Under the pieces are notes generated by a model. The model searched no databases. It was given only the letters and a program-made list of their open reading frames with translations, and was not told the origin of the DNA. The translations under genes and the position numbers were made by a program. Positions 38,495 through 47,889 of a stretch of 64,000 nt of DNA are shown piece by piece. Source of the stretch: Candidatus Coprenecus merdigallinarum (lineage in GTDB: Bacteria; Bacteroidota; Bacteroidia; Bacteroidales; UBA932); contig DVGV01000088.1 of NCBI GenBank assembly GCA_018712545.1, forward strand, positions 1 through 64,000. The letters run 5' to 3'. The stretch's first letter is position 1; each line of letters begins with the position of its first letter.

Positions 38495-39820
38495 TTACTT
38501 CCTTTTCTTCAGCCTGAACTCCACCGGCACAGAATACTTCACCCTCACTTTCTCCCCGCCCATCTGACCGGGTTTCCATTTCGGCGAGGCGGCTATTACC
38601 CGGACCGCCTCATCCTCGAGATACTGGTCATTTCCCCTGACGGCCCGCACTCCTGTCACGGTTCCGTCCTTCTCGACTATGAATTCCACCGTCACTGTAC
38701 CTGAGATACCCTGGCTGAGAGGTATCTCGGGATAACGGAGATAGGTATATACCCAGTCATTGAGGAACGTGCCCACATCTCCCTTGAAAAACTGCGGGGG
38801 TACATCCACCTCGTAGGGCGAATAGACCCTCTCCCCTCCATCGTACATCACATCCCCGTCCGTTACCGGCTCCACTACCACGGGCCTGTCGAACATGAGG
38901 TCCCGGCCGGCCGCCTCGCGGACGAAGTTGTAAATGAAATCGCAAATATAGTCCATTGTCCCGTAATCCAGCAAATCCGCCTTGTCTCTTATAGTCCTGA
39001 CGTTGCGGTCCTGCCCTGTGGTAAGCAGCATCACGGGTATGTTCTTCTCGTAAAAAGGCAGATAATCCCCTGAGGGGACTACCCCGTCACCGTAGGCGGG
39101 AGTGTAGAATGCTCCGACTTCCGACAGACCGGATACCGTCTGATTGATCTCGGGATGGGGTATGGCGGTGTAGTAGGTAAAGGGGTTCGTCGGGCCGGAC
39201 TTGCCTACTGCCCTTATGTCCAGCATGACGGACACACTGTCGATGTCCGGGAATGCCCTGTTGGCAAAATACCAGGAGCCTGCCATTCCCTGCTCCTTGG
39301 CGCCGAAGCCCACAAACACCACCGACCGCCTGAAAAAAAATGAGGACGAGGCCACCCTGCGGGCGACTTCTATTACAGCAGCAATCCCGGAAGCGTTGTC
39401 ATTCGCCCCCGGGAATATCTGCAGCTCGCTCCTGCCGTCCACCGTCAGAAGGTTGGAGCCTATGTGGTCGAGGTTCGCCCCGACTACTATGTACTGGTTG
39501 CGCAGGACAGAGTCGTATCCCTCTACGATCCCGACGATGTTGCGGGAAAATACGGTATCCGTACCGGTCACTATCGAAAAATCCTGACCTGTCCTCGGGC
39601 ACAGCATCGTGACTCCGGCTTCCTGAAGACAGTCATAGAAATATCCTGCCGCGGCCGTCTCGCCCGGAGAGCCGGCCTTGCGGCCCTCCAGGGATACGGA
39701 CGTAAGATACGACACGTGGTCTTCCAGTTTCACGGCCGTTTCCGTGCCTCCGGTGCCCTGGGCATGAGAGAGCACGGCAGCGGCGAGAAAAAGTACGGTG
39801 ATGGAAACTGCGCGCTTCAC
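38495..39820 (-). CDS. M28 family peptidase fused to a C-terminal TonB_C domain (GTG start)
   Basis: 'IVVGANLDHIG...PGANDNASGIAAVIEVARRV' M28-like; C-terminal 'GISGTVTVEFIVEKDGTVTGVRAVRGND' TonB_C. Confidence 0.85.
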   Translation of the reverse strand: MKRAVSITVLFLAAAVLSHAQGTGGTETAVKLEDHVSYLTSVSLEGRKAGSPGETAAAGYFYDCLQEAGVTMLCPRTGQDFSIVTGTDTVFSRNIVGIVEGYDSVLRNQYIVVGANLDHIGSNLLTVDGRSELQIFPGANDNASGIAAVIEVARRVASSSFFFRRSVVFVGFGAKEQGMAGSWYFANRAFPDIDSVSVMLDIRAVGKSGPTNPFTYYTAIPHPEINQTVSGLSEVGAFYTPAYGDGVVPSGDYLPFYEKNIPVMLLTTGQDRNVRTIRDKADLLDYGTMDYICDFIYNFVREAAGRDLMFDRPVVVEPVTDGDVMYDGGERVYSPYEVDVPPQFFKGDVGTFLNDWVYTYLRYPEIPLSQGISGTVTVEFIVEKDGTVTGVRAVRGNDQYLEDEAVRVIAASPKWKPGQMGGEKVRVKYSVPVEFRLKKRK

Positions 39821-40932
39821 TATTCGGCGTCCTTCTTATAGAAAGGAATCTTGACAACCTTGGCTTTGAGAAGTCTGTTCCTTACCTTGATGCAGATCTC
39901 GGTGCCCACCTTGTTGTAAGGAGTGTTGACATAACCCATACCGATGGGAATGTTCAGAGAGGGAGACATGGTGCCGGAGGTGACATGACCGATGACGTTG
40001 CCCTCAGTGTCGCAGATCTCATAGCCGTGACGGGGTACGCCCCGGTCGATGAGCTCGAAGCCCACGAGCTTGCGCTTGAGGCCGTCGGCCTTCTGCTTGA
40101 GGAGATACTCCTTGTCCAGGAAATCGCCCTTGGTATCATTGAACTTGGTAATCCATCCCAATCCTGCCTCGAGGGGCGAGGTGGTGTCGTCGATATCATT
40201 GCCGTAGAGGCAGAATCCCATCTCAAGCCTCAGAGTGTCGCGGGCTCCCAGTCCGATGGGCTTGATGCCGAACTCGGCGCCTGCCTCGAACACTGCGTTC
40301 CAGAGCTTGTCCGCATCCTCGTTGGCGGCGTAAATCTCGCATCCGCCGGCTCCGGTATAGCCTGTGATGGAGAAGATTACGCTGACTCCGCCAAGCATCA
40401 CCTTCTTGAATGTGTAGTATTCCATGCCCATCAGGTCCTGATCGCAGAGCTTCTGCATGGCCTGGACGGCCTTGGGGCCCTGGACAGCCAGCTGGCAGAT
40501 CTCGTCGGAAGCGTTGTAGAGCTCCTTACCGGGCGTGAGGCCGAATTTGGGAGCTATCGCGCAGAGATGGTTCCAGTCTTTCTCGATATTGGCGGCATTG
40601 ACCACGAGCAGGTAGGTCTGGCCGTCGACACAGTATGTGAGGAAATCGTCCACGATACCGCCCTTTCCGTTGGGGAAGCAGTCGTACTGAATCTTGCCGG
40701 GATAGAGGACCGAGGCATCGTTGGAAGAAACATACTGTATGAAGGCGAGGGCATTGGGGCCCTTGACCCAGAACTCACCCATGTGGGATACGTCGAACAC
40801 GCCCACACCGTTGCGGACCGTGTTGTGCTCTTCGGTTATGCCTACATATTCCACCGGCATGTTGTATCCGGCAAAGGGCACCATCTTGGCGCCCAGAGCA
40901 ATGTGTTTCTGTGTAAATGCTGTTGTTTTCAT
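39820..40932 (-). CDS. gcvT: glycine cleavage system aminomethyltransferase
   Basis: '[30 protein letters not shown]', '[17 protein letters not shown]'. Confidence 0.96.
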   Translation of the reverse strand: MKTTAFTQKHIALGAKMVPFAGYNMPVEYVGITEEHNTVRNGVGVFDVSHMGEFWVKGPNALAFIQYVSSNDASVLYPGKIQYDCFPNGKGGIVDDFLTYCVDGQTYLLVVNAANIEKDWNHLCAIAPKFGLTPGKELYNASDEICQLAVQGPKAVQAMQKLCDQDLMGMEYYTFKKVMLGGVSVIFSITGYTGAGGCEIYAANEDADKLWNAVFEAGAEFGIKPIGLGARDTLRLEMGFCLYGNDIDDTTSPLEAGLGWITKFNDTKGDFLDKEYLLKQKADGLKRKLVGFELIDRGVPRHGYEICDTEGNVIGHVTSGTMSPSLNIPIGMGYVNTPYNKVGTEICIKVRNRLLKAKVVKIPFYKKDAE

Positions 40933-40961
40933 ATAGCAGTGCCTTTTATGTTTGTTGATGT

Positions 40962-41456
40962 TTACTGACGCTTGACATGCAGGTTCTGACGGATATCGTA
41001 GATCCAGACATCCTCGGGACAGAACTCGTACTCCATAATGTCGTTCATGGCTCTGAGAGCATCCCTGTAGTCATCGTAGACGGCGACGGAGACAACATCG
41101 AACCCGTTGTTGAACCTGATCCTGTGGGGCGTGTAGCCGTTCTTGCCGAGAAGGGCGAACATCTTCTCCGCATTGCCCTCGACCTTGAAGCTGCCGAGAA
41201 TGACATGGTACCTTCCTGCGCTCTCATCCAGCAGGTCCGCCTGCTGCTCTTCCTTCATGGCCTTCTCAAGCTCGAGCTGCCTCGCCCTGTCGACGGAGTC
41301 CTGGATCCTCTGCCGGCGTTCCTGTTCCAGTGCCTCCTGCCTCATCCTTTCCAGGTCCTTGGACGTGGGCTTGCCCATTATGGAACGGAAAAAATCACAG
41401 CCGGTCACCAGCATCAGCGCGACCACCAGGGCCGATACCAATCTAAATACTTTCAT
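40962..41456 (-). CDS. SPOR-domain lipoprotein
   Basis: lipobox MLVTGC; '[28 protein letters not shown]'. Confidence 0.85.
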   Translation of the reverse strand: MKVFRLVSALVVALMLVTGCDFFRSIMGKPTSKDLERMRQEALEQERRQRIQDSVDRARQLELEKAMKEEQQADLLDESAGRYHVILGSFKVEGNAEKMFALLGKNGYTPHRIRFNNGFDVVSVAVYDDYRDALRAMNDIMEYEFCPEDVWIYDIRQNLHVKRQ

Positions 41457-41570
41457 TCTTGACAATTACTTTAAAATTATTACTTCAATACATCCAACAA
41501 AAGTACTCAAATAATGACACAGCCGCAAAAAAAAATGTATATTTACCGCCTAATTGTAAAAAATTGCCGG

Positions 41571-42929
41571 ATGGAAAACAAAATCAAGCATTTCTTCAGC
41601 AGCCTGATGTCCCATATCAGCGGCATTATCAGCCTCAGCGACCACATCGACACCGACAAGGCGGCACAATACATACGCAGCAACATCGAGTTCAAGGGTC
41701 CCAATGCGTATATCCTCGCCTTCGCGATAATAGTGGCGTCCGTGGGACTGAACACCAACTCCATTCCGGTAATCATCGGCGCGATGCTCATATCCCCCCT
41801 CATGGGACCTATCTTCGGCATAGGCTACGGTCTGGGCACCAACGATGCGTCGTTTCTGAAAAGGGCGTTCAAGAACCTGATAGTCATGGTCGTGATCAGC
41901 ATCATCGCCTCCAGCATGTATTTTCTGCTCTCACCCCTCGAGCTTGAGAACCCGACCGAGCTGCTCTCCCGCACCAACCCGACCATCTACGATGTGCTCA
42001 TCGCCCTCTTCGGAGGTTTCGCCGGCATAGTGGAGATAAGCCGCAAGGAGAGAGGCACCGTCATATCCGGAGTGGCCATCGCCACCGCCCTGATGCCTCC
42101 GCTCTGCACCGCAGGCTTCGGACTGGCCTCAGGCAACCTCAAGTTCTTTGCCGGAGCCATGTACCTCTTCTGCATCAACAGTATCTTCATCGCCATAGCC
42201 ACCTTCCTGACCGTCAAGTACCTCAAGTTTCCCATGGCTACTTTCACCGACCCCGGCAAAAAGAAGAGGGTCAGCCGGTGGGTCGCAGTCCTGACCGTCA
42301 TCATGGTGATACCAAGCCTCTATTCGGCTATAGTGATGATACGGGAGAACAACTTCAGCCAGACCGCCCGAGGCTTCATCGCCCTCAACAAGCAGATGCC
42401 CCGCAGCTATATCTACGACTACGACATAGACCATCATTCCAAGCCGCCCAGGATAGAGCTCTACATCGCCGGAGAGTCCCTCAGTCCCGAGGAGCTGGAC
42501 CTGCTTTACAAATCGGCCGAAGAGTCGGGCCTGACCAGGGAGCAGATCGTCATCAGCCAGAACGCGGCGACCGACCAGAGCGAGATGACCGACCGTGTGG
42601 CCATCCAGAGCATCTACGAGCGTAACGACCAGGAGATCAAGAAGCGCGAGGAAGTCATACGGTCGATGGAGAAGGAGCTGCAGAGCTACAAGTCCCAGGA
42701 GCTGCCCTACGAGCAGATTACCGGCGAGCTGATGGCCCAGTATCCTACCCTTTCGGACGTGACCGTCACCCGCGGCTACACCTTCAGCGCGGACTCTCTG
42801 GGACGCAGCGAGGAGATCATCATCATCCTGCACGCTCCCGAGCCGATCTCACAGGAGAATATGGACAAGCTCAGGAAATGGCTCACCATACGCCTGGATT
42901 TCGGGAACATCAAACTCATTCAGCAGTAA
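41571..42929 (+). CDS. DUF389 / TIGR00341-type membrane protein
   Basis: 'NSIPVIIGAMLISPLMGPIFGIGYGLG', 'GVAIATALMPPLCTAGFGLASG'. Confidence 0.92.
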   Translation: MENKIKHFFSSLMSHISGIISLSDHIDTDKAAQYIRSNIEFKGPNAYILAFAIIVASVGLNTNSIPVIIGAMLISPLMGPIFGIGYGLGTNDASFLKRAFKNLIVMVVISIIASSMYFLLSPLELENPTELLSRTNPTIYDVLIALFGGFAGIVEISRKERGTVISGVAIATALMPPLCTAGFGLASGNLKFFAGAMYLFCINSIFIAIATFLTVKYLKFPMATFTDPGKKKRVSRWVAVLTVIMVIPSLYSAIVMIRENNFSQTARGFIALNKQMPRSYIYDYDIDHHSKPPRIELYIAGESLSPEELDLLYKSAEESGLTREQIVISQNAATDQSEMTDRVAIQSIYERNDQEIKKREEVIRSMEKELQSYKSQELPYEQITGELMAQYPTLSDVTVTRGYTFSADSLGRSEEIIIILHAPEPISQENMDKLRKWLTIRLDFGNIKLIQQ

Positions 42930-42932
42930 CCG

Positions 42933-43952
42933 ATGCCCATGACAAGCCTTCTGCTGGCCATAGTCGACACGGTGTCGATCCTCTTCATGGGAGACATAAT
43001 GCAGCACGGGGAACAGCTGCGCTCGGCACATATTCCGGGAACCGACACGATGCAGCCGGCATCATACGACTACTCCGGATATTTCACCCACATACAGCCG
43101 TTCATAGACGGGGCGGACTTCGCCGTGGCAAACATGGAGTTTGCACTGGGCGGTCCTCCGTACACAGGCTATCCCGCATTTTCGGCCCCTGAATCCCTTG
43201 CCGAGGAAGCGGCACGCTCCGGCATCGACCTCTTCCTGTGCGCCAACAACCATATCTGTGACCGCGGCCGCCGGGGACTGGAATCCACTCTGGACAAATA
43301 TGACGCACTGGGCGTTCCGTACACAGGAATATACCGGGACAGTGCCTCCGAGGCCTCCGCCAATCCATACATCACGGAGATAGGAGGCATCGACGTGGCC
43401 TTCATCAACTTCACCTACGGGACCAACGGCATAAACGTTCCGCCTCCGTTCGTAGTAAACATGATGGACGGGAGCAGCGTGCGGGCAGCGGTAGAGAGGG
43501 CCGGGGACGCCGGAGCCGACATCATCATAGTCCTTCCCCACTGGGGGCAGGAATACGTCACCACGCCCTCCCGGGAACAGAGGGAATGGGCCGCCAGGAT
43601 ACTGGACTGGGGAGCTGACGCCGTAATAGGGAGCCATCCGCATGTGGTGCAGGAGGTGGAGTTCCCTGTAGCATTCTCCCTGGGCAACCTCATCTCCAAC
43701 ATGAGCCTGCGCGATACCGAGCTCGGGCTGATGTTCAGGCTGGACATCGCAGTCACTTTCTGGGGATTCTCCTTTCTGGCCGGCTGGGAGGCCATCCCGG
43801 TATGGTGCTCCAGGCCAGGCGGCTACGGAGACGGCTACACGGTGCTCCCGGTGAAGGAGTTCCTCGACAGGGAGGACGAGTTCCGAAGCAGGCACAACTA
43901 TCAGAAAATGAAAGACACATACAATAGACTAAAACCGCTGTTTGAAAAATGA
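42933..43952 (+). CDS. CapA family (poly-gamma-glutamate synthesis-like) protein
   Basis: 'LFMGDIMQHGEQL', 'LCANNHICDRGRRGLESTL', 'HWGQEYVTTPSREQREWA', 'GSHPHVVQ'. Confidence 0.92.
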   Translation: MPMTSLLLAIVDTVSILFMGDIMQHGEQLRSAHIPGTDTMQPASYDYSGYFTHIQPFIDGADFAVANMEFALGGPPYTGYPAFSAPESLAEEAARSGIDLFLCANNHICDRGRRGLESTLDKYDALGVPYTGIYRDSASEASANPYITEIGGIDVAFINFTYGTNGINVPPPFVVNMMDGSSVRAAVERAGDAGADIIIVLPHWGQEYVTTPSREQREWAARILDWGADAVIGSHPHVVQEVEFPVAFSLGNLISNMSLRDTELGLMFRLDIAVTFWGFSFLAGWEAIPVWCSRPGGYGDGYTVLPVKEFLDREDEFRSRHNYQKMKDTYNRLKPLFEK

Positions 43953-44914
43953 GAGAAGAGACAATTTCAATCGAAGGAGTCAGCTCCGTGGACATCTACG
44001 GAGTCAATGACAGGAAGCTGGACAAGATAAGGCAATTTTTTCCGGATGTCAGAATCCTGGCGAGGGGTTCGGAGATAAGGCTGGAGGGCGAGGACAGACA
44101 GGTGGAGCTGCTGAAGGAGAGAATCGAGGCACTCATCGACAATGCACGCAAGGGAGACATCCTCAACGACAGCGAGCTGGAGAGACTGCTGGACTACGAG
44201 TCCTATCCAGGAGAGATCGAGGACAGGGAGCCCGCCCACAGCGAGGACTACTACAATATAGTCTACGGCAATGAGGGCCGTATCGTCAAGGCCCGCACCC
44301 GCAACCAGCGCCGGCTGGTAGACGAGTACTACCGCAATGACCTGATCTTCGCACTCGGGCCGGCCGGAACGGGCAAGACCTACACGGCCATAGCGCTGGC
44401 TGTAAGAGCTCTGAAAAACAAAGAGGTGAAAAAGCTGATCCTCACCCGCCCGGCGGTGGAGGCAGGAGAGAGGCTGGGATTCCTGCCGGGCGACATGAAA
44501 GAGAAGCTGGACCCCTACCTGCAGCCGCTGTACGATGCCCTTCACGATATGATCCATCCACGCAAGCTCCAGATCCTGATGGAGGAGGGCATCATCCAGA
44601 TAGCACCGCTGGCCTACATGAGAGGACGCACCCTGGACAGCGCGTTCGTTATCCTCGACGAGGCACAGAACACCTCTCTCGGACAGCTCAAGATGTTCCT
44701 CACCCGTATGGGCAGCAACGCCAAGTTCATCGTCACCGGAGACGCGACTCAGATAGACCTGCCCAACAAAAAAGACTCCGGCCTGATGCGAGGAGTCTCT
44801 TTGGTTCAGAACATAAAGGGTGTGGCCGTCATCAATTTCGGGACCGAGGATATGGTACGCCACCCGCTTGTAAGCAGGATAATCAAGGCTTTCGAGAAAG
44901 TCGAGGAGGTCTAG
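43949..44914 (+). CDS. PhoH family ATPase
   Basis: 'FALGPAGTGKTYTAIALAV', 'AFVILDEAQNTSLGQLKMFLTRMG'. Confidence 0.95.
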   Translation: MREETISIEGVSSVDIYGVNDRKLDKIRQFFPDVRILARGSEIRLEGEDRQVELLKERIEALIDNARKGDILNDSELERLLDYESYPGEIEDREPAHSEDYYNIVYGNEGRIVKARTRNQRRLVDEYYRNDLIFALGPAGTGKTYTAIALAVRALKNKEVKKLILTRPAVEAGERLGFLPGDMKEKLDPYLQPLYDALHDMIHPRKLQILMEEGIIQIAPLAYMRGRTLDSAFVILDEAQNTSLGQLKMFLTRMGSNAKFIVTGDATQIDLPNKKDSGLMRGVSLVQNIKGVAVINFGTEDMVRHPLVSRIIKAFEKVEEV

Positions 44915-44919
44915 GCACT

Positions 44920-45717
44920 CTACCAGGAGCCGCTCGCTCCGCCTCCGCCGAAACTTCCCCCGCCGAATCCGCCGGAGAAACCGCCTCCGCCGCCCATACC
45001 GCCGAATCCGCCGCCACGGCCTCCTCCGCCCAGCACGGATGTCCAGAAAATAGCATCCCCCAGGGAGGAGGTGCGGCTCCCTCCGCTGCCGAGGTTTCTG
45101 GGACCGTTGCGCCCGGAAACCGCCGCCAGCACTATCAGGATGAGGAACAGTCCGAAGACAATCATCGCTATGTAACCGCCCGCATCGGCAGATTCCTCAT
45201 ATTCCCTGTAGGATATTTCTCCTGCAGCCAGGCGCATGAGCACGTCAAGGGCCGCAGCCACTCCTCCGGCATAGTCCTCTTCCCGAAAGCGGGGAATCAT
45301 CTCATTCTCGATGATGCGCTTTGCCACCGCATCGGGGATTGCCCCCTCGAGACCGTAGCCCACGGCTATGCTCACCTGACCTGATGAGCCTCCGGTCCTG
45401 GGCTTTACCAGTACCACTACACCGTTGTCGAACTTATCCGTTCCGACTCCCCACTGCTCGCCTATCTCATAGGCATACATCATCGGGTCCATCCCGTTAA
45501 GGTCGCTGACCGTGACAACCACGATCCGGTTGGAGGTACTGTCAGCAAACGCCGTGAGGACACTGTTCATGCTCCTGGCGTCAGCAGCCGGAAATATGCC
45601 GGCGAAATCATTTACCGCCAAGGGGACAGATGGCTTAGGAGGAATCTGCGCGGCAACCGTCAGCGAGAGCAGGACGGTGGCCGTCAGCAGACTAACTGTT
45701 TTCCTGATTGTCGACAT
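44920..45717 (-). CDS. TPM-domain (TPM_phosphatase) protein with Gly-rich C-terminus
   Basis: 'VNDFAGIFPAADARSMNSVLTAFADSTSNRIVVVTV'; start MSTIRKTV. Confidence 0.9.
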   Translation of the reverse strand: MSTIRKTVSLLTATVLLSLTVAAQIPPKPSVPLAVNDFAGIFPAADARSMNSVLTAFADSTSNRIVVVTVSDLNGMDPMMYAYEIGEQWGVGTDKFDNGVVVLVKPRTGGSSGQVSIAVGYGLEGAIPDAVAKRIIENEMIPRFREEDYAGGVAAALDVLMRLAAGEISYREYEESADAGGYIAMIVFGLFLILIVLAAVSGRNGPRNLGSGGSRTSSLGDAIFWTSVLGGGGRGGGFGGMGGGGGFSGGFGGGSFGGGGASGSW

Positions 45718-46144
45718 AGGATATCTCGTCTGGAAGTTCATTCACATCGTTTTTCTGATATGGGAAATAGGACTTGAGCTTCTCCCCCACCGCCATAACA
45801 GCCCTCGACATCCCGCCGGTGAAATCTCCCGAACGGAAATCCGCGGCCATGCCGTCCTTGACATCGTTCCAGAAGCCGGCACCTACCCTCTCGTTGATTC
45901 CCGAATCGCCGATTACCGCGAACTTGTGGGATTTGAGAGCCAGATAGATCAGCACCGCGTTGCGGTCCTTGGTCCGGAACATGCCTAGCTTGGAGAATAC
46001 GTAGGCGGCCCTGAGATACGGGTCACCATTGCACACCTGCTCTAGATGCACCCGTATCTCCCCGGAGGTATTTCTCTCTGCGGATGCGATGGCCCTTACT
46101 ATCGTATCCTGACTTTCCTTCCTGAGCAGATCCTCGGCTGCCAT
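45692..46144 (-). CDS. TPM-domain protein
   Basis: 'AIASAERNTSGEIRVHLE...FSKLGMFRTKDRNAVLIYLALKSHKFAVIGDSGI'. Confidence 0.88.
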   Translation of the reverse strand: MAAEDLLRKESQDTIVRAIASAERNTSGEIRVHLEQVCNGDPYLRAAYVFSKLGMFRTKDRNAVLIYLALKSHKFAVIGDSGINERVGAGFWNDVKDGMAADFRSGDFTGGMSRAVMAVGEKLKSYFPYQKNDVNELPDEISYVDNQENS

Positions 46145-46737
46145 TACTCGAAGTTTACTTCCGGTACCTGCGCGGCTCCCTCTGCGGCTTCGAAATAGCC
46201 TTTCGTCCCGAATCCGAACATGCCGGCAAAGATGTTGTTGGGGAACTTGCGGACCGTCACATTGTAGCTGCGGGCGGCCTCATTGTACTTCTTGCGCTCG
46301 ACGGCGATACGGTTCTCCGTACCCTCCAGCTGGGCCTGCAGCTCGAGAAAGTTCTGGTTGGCCTTCAGGTCCGGATAACGCTCTACCGACACGAGCAGGC
46401 GGCCGATGGCTGCTCCGAGCTCATCCTGAGCGCTCATGAAGCGGGATATTTCGTCCTCGGAAAGACGGGAAGGGTCTACTGTTGCCTGAGTGGCCTTTGC
46501 CCTGGCCTCCACCACCGACTCGAGGGTCGATGACTCGTGTTCGGCATAACCCTTGACCGTAGCCACGAGGTTGGGGATGAGGTCAGCCCTGCGCTGGTAG
46601 ACGTTCTCGACCTGTGCCCAGGCCTGGGAAACGTTCTCGTCCATGCTGACCATTGAGTTGTACACTCCTTTAATCCAGAAGAAGAGAATCAGCACTACCG
46701 CCGCGATGACGATAAGCACTACATAACCTTTTTTCAT
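46144..46737 (-). CDS. lemA: LemA family protein
   Basis: 'YNSMVSMDENVSQAWAQVENVYQRRADLIPNLVATVKGYA'. Confidence 0.95.
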   Translation of the reverse strand: MKKGYVVLIVIAAVVLILFFWIKGVYNSMVSMDENVSQAWAQVENVYQRRADLIPNLVATVKGYAEHESSTLESVVEARAKATQATVDPSRLSEDEISRFMSAQDELGAAIGRLLVSVERYPDLKANQNFLELQAQLEGTENRIAVERKKYNEAARSYNVTVRKFPNNIFAGMFGFGTKGYFEAAEGAAQVPEVNFE

Positions 46738-46769
46738 TGTCTGTCTTGTTTACTATTTTTGTCAGTTTG

Positions 46770-47807
46770 TCAGTCTTTCAGCCGGACACACCTTACGGAC
46801 ACACCGTAGGAGTCCTTGTCAGTGTAGTAGAAATTAAAGTCGCTGGAGTTGTAGTAGATATATCTGTAAGGCACCTTTCCGTCCTCCATCTCCGAGGAAC
46901 ACCACCACATGCCGTAGAGGGAGATATTCTCATACTCGCCGTAGTGGTCGCGGGAGTTGCCGTTGGGGAAACCGTTCCAGCCGGGAGTATTGGCATGAAG
47001 GTTATCGGGCGAATAGGGCCACATAGGCGTACCGGCAATAGTTACGGGGGCGGAAAGCTTCTCGCCCAGCTCAGGCCAGTTGCTGTAGAAATCCGTGACA
47101 GTGCCGCCGGATGCCAGCGACAGGTCCTCCCAGTCCTCTGCGGTCGGTACCGACCATCCTTCAGGGCAGGCTCCCTGAGGGCCTCCGCCGAGTCCGCTGC
47201 CGCTTTCTCCTCCAGTAGCTTCGTTCCAGGAGTAGAGGCGGCCGAAAATATTGTCTATTCCCTCGGATCCGTCATAGGGACGCCCGAGCGTATCCCCGCC
47301 ATTCTCCCTGCCGTCGTAACGGAGGTCCTGCACGAACCACTGCAGGGAACCGATGACCGCCGTAGCGTACTTCTCGCCGTCACGGCTGTCCGTAAAGCTC
47401 GAGGTTCCGCGGTTCCAGCCGCCGATCTGGTCCATATTGGCGCTGATCACCTGTATCTCAGAAGTATTCATCGTGGAGTAATAGCCTTCTGCCCTGGCGA
47501 AAACCGAAATGGAATATATTCCGGGAGTTGACGGGGTCGTAAAGGTTATGCTCTGACTGTACAGTGTGTCGGTATCGCTTATCTCAATATCGTGCGACAC
47601 CCAGAAATACCTGGGGGATGACGGCGTGGTGATACCCGTAACGTAAGATGTTATCTTCTGGCCGGTCACCGCATACGCAGGCATGTCGTACACCAGGCTT
47701 CCGGACATATATTCATAGGTCTCCTCGTCTTCGTCCTTCTTGCAGGAAACCGCGGCCGTCAGAATAAGGACTGCTGCCGCGAGTATTTTCAGGAACTTTC
47801 TATCCAT
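46770..47807 (-). CDS. lipoprotein with Fibrobacter-succinogenes-type paralogous domain
   Basis: lipobox AAVSC; 'VQDLRYDG...CPEGWSVPTAEDWEDL...WWCSSE...VSVRCVRLKD'. Confidence 0.85.
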   Translation of the reverse strand: MDRKFLKILAAAVLILTAAVSCKKDEDEETYEYMSGSLVYDMPAYAVTGQKITSYVTGITTPSSPRYFWVSHDIEISDTDTLYSQSITFTTPSTPGIYSISVFARAEGYYSTMNTSEIQVISANMDQIGGWNRGTSSFTDSRDGEKYATAVIGSLQWFVQDLRYDGRENGGDTLGRPYDGSEGIDNIFGRLYSWNEATGGESGSGLGGGPQGACPEGWSVPTAEDWEDLSLASGGTVTDFYSNWPELGEKLSAPVTIAGTPMWPYSPDNLHANTPGWNGFPNGNSRDHYGEYENISLYGMWWCSSEMEDGKVPYRYIYYNSSDFNFYYTDKDSYGVSVRCVRLKD

Positions 47808-47889
47808 TGTCTGTTTTTAGTAAAATCCGACTACAAATATGCATCAATTTTTCTTAGTTTTGCAAACAGATAGTAATTTTACTAAAATC

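Noticed and set aside
44930-45050. Gly-rich repeat in the TPM protein considered as unusual
   Set aside because: Gly-rich C-terminal tails ending in GxSGxW-like motifs are typical of TPM-domain proteins.
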